Below, piece by piece: positions 1 to 4,919 of a DNA stretch of 9,003 nucleotides (its first letter is position 1; each line of letters opens with the position of its first letter). The position numbers and the translations under genes are program-made. Origin of the DNA: Elusimicrobiota bacterium (GTDB lineage: Bacteria; Elusimicrobiota; Elusimicrobia; 2-02-FULL-39-32); contig JAHFBY010000046.1 in NCBI GenBank assembly GCA_023249835.1, forward strand, positions 1-9,003, read 5' to 3'. The notes beneath the pieces were generated by a model. It was not told the DNA's origin. It saw nothing but the letters and a program-made list of their open reading frames with translations, and did no database searches.

Positions 1-177
1 GCAGGGGCGAACCTGTTCATAAGTCTGTTGGAGGGTATTTAAAAAATTGTCCATTTCGCTTTGCGGCAAACGCAAAAGGTAAAAAGCAATGCGCTCCGAC
101 ATTTTTGGCCCAACAGACGGCAAAGAACGTAAATGTTTAAGCAGTTTTTCAAATAGTTCCGGCCGCGCAATTATCAT
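1..177 (-). CDS. recR: Recombination mediator protein RecR, N-terminal part (runs off the left edge)
   Basis: RecR works with RecF and RecO to load RecA on gapped single-stranded DNA during recombinational repair in the cytoplasm. The 59 visible residues begin MIIARPELFEKLLKHL and carry the family's helix-hairpin-helix segment at about residues 17-38 (LPSVGPKMSERIAFYLLRL), which binds DNA. The last visible residue is Cys59, in the place of the first cysteine of the RecR zinc finger; the zinc finger and Toprim domain lie beyond the window. The ATG at 177 is chosen because an in-frame TAA sits three codons upstream. An AAGGA at 193-197 lies 15 bases upstream, which is long for a Shine-Dalgarno site. 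The gene starts 21 bases after the dnaX stop, so the two are very probably co-transcribed. No ybaB gene lies between them. The family call is secure; the rest of the protein cannot be judged. Confidence 0.88.
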   Translation of the reverse strand, partial: MIIARPELFEKLLKHLRSLPSVGPKMSERIAFYLLRLPQSEMDNFLNTLQQTYEQVRPC

Positions 178-198
178 TTTGGCAAATTAAAATCCTTG

Positions 199-2001
199 TT
201 ATTTCTCATCACTTTCATCCCCATGTTCGCTGTTTTTTTCCACTTTAGATATCGGCCCGCTGAACACGTTTAAAAAAATTTTTGCGCCTTGGTCCTCGAT
301 TGCCAACTGCTTTTTTAAATTTTCGTTTTCTTCCCCGACAACTCCGTAATCTTCCGCCGCGTCGGGCTCTTCGTCATTAGGGACTTCCAATTTCCCCTCA
401 TCCCGCTGGTCTGCAAACTCAAAGGTCCGCACCTGCTCCTTTGGAGGCTGGGTGAGAGGCTCTAGCTTTCCCGCTTTAAGTTGAACCACTAGCCTTTTTT
501 TCAAAATACGTTCCAACAAATCTTCCAAATATTTTTGATGGCGCTTGATCGTATCCAAATGAAAAGGTTTAGCAAGGGTTAGTTCCACTCGATCGGCAAA
601 CCATTGAGTTCGGCTCAAATGCAAGCTTTGCAGCATGGACGGTTTTTCAGATTGGGCGAAGGCCAGCACTTGGTTCCAAACTCGCTGCGACTCCAAAGGG
701 TTTAGAGGATCACTCGCCTCAAGTTTCTCAACCGCCGGCGCCGGCGCTTTTTCGGCAACCGGAACAGAGCGCGTTAAAACCTCCCTTGTTTGCGGAACCG
801 CGGCCAGACGCGCCGCCCGATCCCCACGATTGGTTTTCCACTCCTCTAACCGGTTTAAAAGCTCTTTAACCGGAACCATTTCCTGGCACATTTGAACTGT
901 AAAACTCTCCATGACCAACCGCGGATAATCATTCCAACGCATTTGTTCGCTGCAACGGGTCAACAACTGAGTGTGGCGCAATAAGGTTTCTAAGTTCATC
1001 TTGTCCACGGGATATTTTTTGTTCGTAAACTCCGCCTGACCCGGGTCGGAGTATCCGCATTTTTGAATCAACATTTCACGAAAAGCTTCGCGCACTTCTC
1101 TCAAAAAATAAGATAAGTCGTAACCTTTAGCCAAGACATCGCCTAAACACGCCAGCGCGCCGCGAGCGTTACTTTGGGACACTTCGTCTAAATAACGCAC
1201 CAAAAGGTCCTGTTCAACTACGCCTAAAATCTCCTCCACTTGCGCGAGCTCTACCCTTGAGTTTTCTTTGCCATTGGTTAGGGGATAGTGGGAAAGCACT
1301 TGATCAAAGATAGAAAGCGCGTCGCGCATGGAACCGCCTCCGGACTTGGCGATCAGAGCCGCCGCGCTTTCGGAAACCTTAATGTTTTCGGATTGGGCGA
1401 TCGTCTGGATGGTGCGCGAAATTTCTGCCGGGGTTAAAGGCAAAAAGCGAAACCGCTGAGCGCGGGAACTGATGGTGAGCGGTATTTTATGAAATTCAGT
1501 GGTCGCCAAGATAAAGACCACGTGAGCGGGCGGCTCTTCCAAAGTTTTCAACAGCGCATTAAAACTGTGGTTGGAGAGCATGTGCACTTCATCGATAATA
1601 AATATTTTAAAGCGATCGCGCGCCGGAGCCAAAGCAATCGTGCTGATCACCACTTCTCGGATATTTTCCACTTGAGTATGGCTCGCCGCATCGATTTCCA
1701 TAACGTCCATGGAATTGCCCAAAGTAATTTCCCGACAAGAATCGCATTCGTTGCAAGGGTCCATATTATCCCAAGTTAAATTTTCAGGTCCAGCGCTATT
1801 TGATTTGTGGCAATTCAGCGCTTTCGCCAATATGCGCGCGCAAGTGGTTTTGCCAATCCCGCGGGGTCCGCTAAAGAGATAAGCGTGAGCAATCCTGCGC
1901 TGCGCCAAGGCCGAGCGCAAAATTTTTGCAGTGGTTTCCTGTCCGGTCAAGTCGGCAAAACTCTGCGGACGATATTTACGAGCTAAGATTTGATAAGCCA
2001 T
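199..2001 (-). CDS. dnaX: DNA polymerase III subunit tau (DnaX), full length
   Basis: DnaX is the ATPase motor of the clamp loader that places the beta clamp on primed DNA and ties polymerase cores together. Numbering from the ATG at 2001 (600 residues), the AAA+ core shows Walker A GPRGIGKTT (45-53), zinc-binding cysteines 64, 83, 86 and 89, Walker B IFIIDEVH (about 133-140), sensor 1 ATT (166-168), an SSRAQRF arginine-finger segment with Arg180 (many homologues have Cys where this has Ala), and sensor 2 GSMRDALSIF. The clamp-loader collar domain follows to about 380, then a Pro/Ala linker, a conserved C-terminal domain (about 438-510), an acidic stretch and a family-like end (KIFLNVFSGPI). 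The start at 2001 gives the usual MAYQILARKYRP opening; an upstream in-frame GTG at 2031 would add ten untypical residues. Neither start has a good Shine-Dalgarno site. It lies downstream of two tRNA genes and upstream of recR. A gamma-like short form by frameshift at residue 430, as in E. coli, is not evident. Confidence 0.97.
   Translation of the reverse strand: MAYQILARKYRPQSFADLTGQETTAKILRSALAQRRIAHAYLFSGPRGIGKTTCARILAKALNCHKSNSAGPENLTWDNMDPCNECDSCREITLGNSMDVMEIDAASHTQVENIREVVISTIALAPARDRFKIFIIDEVHMLSNHSFNALLKTLEEPPAHVVFILATTEFHKIPLTISSRAQRFRFLPLTPAEISRTIQTIAQSENIKVSESAAALIAKSGGGSMRDALSIFDQVLSHYPLTNGKENSRVELAQVEEILGVVEQDLLVRYLDEVSQSNARGALACLGDVLAKGYDLSYFLREVREAFREMLIQKCGYSDPGQAEFTNKKYPVDKMNLETLLRHTQLLTRCSEQMRWNDYPRLVMESFTVQMCQEMVPVKELLNRLEEWKTNRGDRAARLAAVPQTREVLTRSVPVAEKAPAPAVEKLEASDPLNPLESQRVWNQVLAFAQSEKPSMLQSLHLSRTQWFADRVELTLAKPFHLDTIKRHQKYLEDLLERILKKRLVVQLKAGKLEPLTQPPKEQVRTFEFADQRDEGKLEVPNDEEPDAAEDYGVVGEENENLKKQLAIEDQGAKIFLNVFSGPISKVEKNSEHGDESDEK
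310..336 (-). promoter_or_regulatory. Possible -1 frameshift site near the dnaX 3' end (A AAA AAG with upstream GGGGAAG)
   Basis: On the dnaX coding strand the heptamer AAAAAAG (316 down to 310) is read in the correct phase for -1 slippage, as TTA AAA AAG. It is the same heptamer as in the known E. coli dnaX site. A purine-rich GGGGAAG lies 13 bases upstream (336 down to 330), like the internal Shine-Dalgarno stimulator there. Slippage would give about 21 new residues (AVGNRGPRRKNFF and onward, basic) and then a TAA, replacing the native C-terminal end. Only a weak TTGG/CCAA stem is visible downstream, and the site lies far later in the gene than the E. coli one. It may simply be an A-rich Lys codon pair. 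Confidence 0.25.
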
Positions 2002-2040
2002 GACTATGGATTTTGACCCCAACGCGAACACGCGGTATAA

Positions 2041-2054
2041 AGTAAAAAAAATTG
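2041..2054 (-). terminator. T-tract after tRNA-Ala, possible partial terminator before dnaX
   Basis: On the minus strand the tRNA-Ala discriminator base is followed by CAATTTTTTTTACT. The eight-base T tract begins four bases after the closed acceptor stem, so the folded tRNA could act as a terminator hairpin for some transcripts. No separate classical hairpin is present. It could equally be an RNase processing spacer. This is an inference from layout only. Confidence 0.25.
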
Positions 2055-2127
2055 TGGAGCTGACCCGGATCGAACGGGCGGCCTCCTCGTTGCGAACGAG
2101 GCGCTCTCCCAGCTGAGCTACAGCCCC
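2055..2127 (-). tRNA. tRNA-Ala, anticodon CGC
   Basis: The minus strand folds as a complete 73-base tRNA without an encoded CCA. The acceptor stem pairs GGGGCTG with CAGCTCC and includes a G3-U70 wobble, the classic alanine identity element, followed by discriminator A. The anticodon stem CCTCG/CGAGG is perfect and its loop TTCGCAA puts CGC at positions 34-36, reading GCG alanine codons, which are frequent in the neighbouring genes. The T-arm is GCCCG-TTCGATC-CGGGT. The downstream bases are CAA followed by eight T. The gene lies 20 bases after tRNA-Tyr and 53 bases before the dnaX ATG. Confidence 0.97.
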
Positions 2128-2147
2128 AAGAGTGCAGAATAATATTG

Positions 2148-2231
2148 TGGACGGGAGAGGATTCGAACCTCTGTAGGGCGAAGCCCGCAGGTTTTACAGA
2201 CCTGTGCCATTAACCGCTCGGCCACCCGTCC
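2148..2231 (-). tRNA. tRNA-Tyr, anticodon GTA
   Basis: The minus strand encodes an 84-base class II tRNA with a long variable arm (CGGGC-TTC-GCCC type hairpin). The acceptor stem GGACGGG/CCCGTCC is perfectly paired with discriminator A. The anticodon stem CAGGT/ACCTG encloses the loop CTGTAAA, giving anticodon GTA. The T-arm is AGAGG-TTCGAAT-CCTCT. A CCA end is not encoded; the genome continues CAATATT. A plausible promoter lies 14 bases upstream, so this is probably the first gene of a tRNA-Tyr, tRNA-Ala, dnaX, recR transcript. Confidence 0.97.
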
Positions 2232-2378
2232 ATTCCTTAAAAAAATCTTATGCCAACCAAATTAAATTTAGCAATGTATTTTAACATTTTGTTCAGCGCC
2301 CTTTCAAGATTAATGTTTCTTAGCAATTTTGTACAATTTGATGTTGATCTATATTTGTTGGCAGATTTACATCATAGT
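2232..2378. other. Divergent intergenic region between the tRNA-dnaX operon and the membrane-protein cluster
   Basis: These 147 AT-rich bases should hold promoters for both directions. For the plus strand only weak matches are seen: TTGTAC (2329-2334) with TATATT (2350-2355), whose 15-base spacer is short, and TTGTTC (2289-2294) with TAATGT (2311-2316) at 16 bases. An in-frame ATG at 2250 would extend the downstream gene through this whole region, but that start overlaps the tRNA promoter candidate and adds sequence with no counterpart in the paralogue. No clear operator repeat was found. Confidence 0.4.
2245..2274 (-). promoter_or_regulatory. Candidate sigma70-type promoter for tRNA-Tyr/tRNA-Ala/dnaX/recR
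   Basis: Reading the minus strand, a -35-like TTGCTA (2274 down to 2269) and a -10-like TAAGAT (2250 down to 2245) are separated by 18 bases. Transcription would begin near 2238, a few bases before the tRNA-Tyr 5' end at 2231, which is a normal distance for a tRNA leader. The surrounding DNA is AT-rich. The match is fair rather than strong. Confidence 0.42.
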
Positions 2379-4913
2379 ATGACTTTTGATATTAAAAAAA
2401 ACTGGCCCGCGCTTTGGCTGTTTATCGTTATGGGAATGATACTGCTGTTATGGCTCTATCTTTCTTGGCAGTGGCTTTTGATTGGCCGCAACATTATCTC
2501 ATTTCCCTCCTTTAATCTTCCGTCCTGGCGCGAAATTATTGACAATATCCGGCTCTGTTTTTCCGGCTATCAGGGCGGGTACCGCCGGAGTCTGCTGGGT
2601 TATTTAGCGTTTGCGCCAATGGCCGCAACAATTTTGGCGTCTGGCCGCGGTTTAGGCCGCGCCTCCTTGGGCGCGTTTATGGAGAGCCTGAGCCTTGCCG
2701 AACGAGTTTCTCTTTATTATATGCTGGGCTCTTTAGGAGCCGGACTCTATTGGCTAACACTCGGCAGCCTGGGCTGGTTGTCCCCAGCATTGGCCTATCT
2801 GACCGCAGGTCTGGGAAGTTTAATTTTTGTTTGGCAAACCTATATCTATTTGCGTCAGGAACAAGGGCGTTTTCGTCAATGGATCCAAAACCGAGCGCGC
2901 TGGGAAAACTTAGCGCTGGCTCTATTGGTTTTACTGGTCCTCCTTTGGTCAGCCAATGCCGTAACCATTCCTGCCTATACTGACGCTCACGACATTCATT
3001 TGGCCTTGCCCGCATTTTATATTGGACAAGGAAAAGTCATGGCTTACCCCTATCAAATTTACACATACTACCCGCAAAACCTCGAGATGTTGATCACCTG
3101 GGCTTTACTCTTAAGATCAGAGGTCACCGCTTCGCTCCTCATGTGGAGTTTTTTCGTAGCTTTTGCGCTCTTCATCCTAGGATTTTTCTACCGCAACTTT
3201 AACGCTAAAACCGCCTGGGGCGCGCTCTTAATATTTTTGTCCGCGCCGGTGTGCGCGCTATTTGCGCTCACCATAAAAAATGATTTTATCATTGGACTCT
3301 TATTGTTCACGCACTATTGCCTGTTGGCAGAATCGCTCCAGAAAATTGAAAAAGATCCAAGATCCGCAAGCAGCGGAATCTTCTTAACAGGAATACTTTG
3401 TGGCGGCGCTGTGGGGTACAAACTAAACGCTCTGCTGCCACTTCTGTTTTCAACGCTACTAATTTGCATTTTTAACCGCAAATTTTTAAATCCTTGGACG
3501 CGCGGCGTTCTGATTAGTTTAGGGCCTTGGCTCTTGCGCAGCGCCTGGCTCACGCATAATCCAATTTACCCCTATTTTTCCCACCTCCTACATTTACCTT
3601 TGATCGCGCCCTGGCATATCCCTACGCCTCAAGCCAATTCGCTCGCGGGCAACGGACTGAGCGAACTCTATAAATATTTCGCGCAACTTTTGGGTTTCTA
3701 CGTCCAGTCCGGCGCGCCCACTCTTCCCAACTGGGGGCCAACCCTTCTCTGCGCCTTACTTTCTATCCCAACGCTTTGTTCCGCTTCTTTTACCCGCGCC
3801 CAACGTTGGACCTTAGGCGCAGCCTGCCTGAGTTGGGCGGGCTTGTCGCTTTATTCTTTAGCGCCGCGTTATCAAATCGGCATTCTTCTCTACCTGGTCT
3901 TAACCCCCTTTGCGCTTTTCTATGCCGCGTTTCCCAGTTTAAGGTTTGCGCGCGTTCAAAAATGGATTGTGCCGACGGCTCTTTGCGCCAGCTTTTACTT
4001 TACCTTCTTTCAACTCGATTTTTTTCAAATGATCACGGACAGTTTTTTACGGCTTTCCAGCGGGTATGCGGTCGGCAACTACAAAACAAAACATCGCGAC
4101 ATTGATCATGAAATTTGGCTGGCTGAACTCATTAACGCGCGCAGCGCACCCACTGAAAGAGTACTCTATAGCGGAGTGATCCATAACTTTGGACTAAAGC
4201 GCAGATTTTATCCGCAAAACGACTTAGACAAAGAACGCTTAGTGGCCCTAGCCCAAAGCGCGCCCACTGCCGAGGCGTTGCGCGATCAACTCAAGGCATT
4301 GGGGGTGGGCCACATCCTGGTACGTCCGCAATTTTTAAAAAATTTAGCGTCTCACCCGCGCCCGGAAATGAGGCTGTACCCGTCCGATTACCAAAAAATA
4401 AAAAATTTATTCGAACAAAAAATGCATTTGCGGTTCGTTTGCTCAGATCACGAATACTACTGGTACTCTTTTCCGGAATTCGGCAAAGATTTCATAAAAT
4501 TGCAAAGCGCAGAAGTGCGCGAATTCCCAATCCAGGGAATTGAACATGCGGAGACCCTCTACCTCACACAACGCTTATCCGAGGCTAAAGAGCTTTGTCA
4601 AACGGCGTTAAGGGCTCCCATGCTGCCGGAAATAAAAGCCGCGGCATACAGCCTTTACGGATTAATTTTGATGGAGGAGGGCCAATTTCAAGAAAGCGAA
4701 AACGCCTTTTTATCCGGAATAGCCTTAGCGCCCAATCGAACGGAACCCTATTTGGAGCTGGCTCAATTTTATTGGAAACGAAAAGAACTGGCAAAATGTT
4801 TGGCAGCTTTAGAAGACGTTATAAACCACAACCGTCCGCAAACCGTAGAAACTTTAATCCTAGAAAAGTATCCTGAACTTTTAACAGCGTTGCGCCGTTT
4901 GGAAGGCGTTTAA
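2379..4913 (+). CDS. Multi-pass membrane protein, GT-C glycosyltransferase-like, with C-terminal TPR repeats (copy 1)
   Basis: From the ATG at 2379 this is 844 residues. About 13-15 hydrophobic spans (by eye) fill residues 8-550. A soluble tail follows, probably outside the membrane. The first large loop after the span ending WSANAV carries DAHDIH (Asp202, Asp205, His207), in the place of the catalytic acidic motif of GT-C enzymes, which use lipid-linked sugars. Further shared marks are PYQIYTYYPQNLEML, TIKND (298-302) and NPIYPY (394-399). The tail contains a block ending YPQNDLDKE (611-619) and two 34-residue TPR repeats at about 754-821. The 2379 start aligns with the start of the next gene, a clear paralogue six bases downstream; an in-frame ATG at 2250 would add 43 residues. 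No convincing Shine-Dalgarno site precedes either start. The substrate is unknown and the glycosyltransferase role is inferred from pattern. An O-antigen ligase/polymerase-like function is a less likely alternative. Confidence 0.72.
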   Translation: MTFDIKKNWPALWLFIVMGMILLLWLYLSWQWLLIGRNIISFPSFNLPSWREIIDNIRLCFSGYQGGYRRSLLGYLAFAPMAATILASGRGLGRASLGAFMESLSLAERVSLYYMLGSLGAGLYWLTLGSLGWLSPALAYLTAGLGSLIFVWQTYIYLRQEQGRFRQWIQNRARWENLALALLVLLVLLWSANAVTIPAYTDAHDIHLALPAFYIGQGKVMAYPYQIYTYYPQNLEMLITWALLLRSEVTASLLMWSFFVAFALFILGFFYRNFNAKTAWGALLIFLSAPVCALFALTIKNDFIIGLLLFTHYCLLAESLQKIEKDPRSASSGIFLTGILCGGAVGYKLNALLPLLFSTLLICIFNRKFLNPWTRGVLISLGPWLLRSAWLTHNPIYPYFSHLLHLPLIAPWHIPTPQANSLAGNGLSELYKYFAQLLGFYVQSGAPTLPNWGPTLLCALLSIPTLCSASFTRAQRWTLGAACLSWAGLSLYSLAPRYQIGILLYLVLTPFALFYAAFPSLRFARVQKWIVPTALCASFYFTFFQLDFFQMITDSFLRLSSGYAVGNYKTKHRDIDHEIWLAELINARSAPTERVLYSGVIHNFGLKRRFYPQNDLDKERLVALAQSAPTAEALRDQLKALGVGHILVRPQFLKNLASHPRPEMRLYPSDYQKIKNLFEQKMHLRFVCSDHEYYWYSFPEFGKDFIKLQSAEVREFPIQGIEHAETLYLTQRLSEAKELCQTALRAPMLPEIKAAAYSLYGLILMEEGQFQESENAFLSGIALAPNRTEPYLELAQFYWKRKELAKCLAALEDVINHNRPQTVETLILEKYPELLTALRRLEGV
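4901..4906 (+). promoter_or_regulatory. Shine-Dalgarno-like GGAAGG for the second paralogue
   Basis: GGAAGG sits inside the last codons of copy 1, 13 bases before the ATG at 4920. The spacing is longer than ideal. It fits re-initiation or translational coupling across the six-base gap between the genes. Confidence 0.4.
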
Positions 4914-4919
4914 CTTTTT

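Noticed and set aside
734..745. Perfect GC-rich 12-base palindrome GCCGGCGCCGGC
   Set aside because: It encodes an Ala/Pro-rich linker in DnaX, where repeated GCG/CCG codons make such a palindrome likely by chance.
635..895. Plus-strand open frame opposite dnaX
   Set aside because: It is antisense to a confident dnaX coding region and shows no family features. The same holds for 1489-1779 and for the short frames over the membrane genes.
2002..2031. GTG start for dnaX at 2031
   Set aside because: It adds ten residues not typical of DnaX; MAYQILARKYRP from 2001 matches the usual family start.
2055..2231. tRNA genes as an integration site for a mobile element
   Set aside because: No integrase gene, no repeated tRNA 3' end elsewhere in the window, and the downstream gene is housekeeping dnaX.
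2250..2378. In-frame ATG at 2250 giving copy 1 a 43-residue N-terminal extension
   Set aside because: It lies over the candidate tRNA promoter, the extra residues have no match in the paralogue, and copy 2 begins at the position equivalent to the ATG at 2379.
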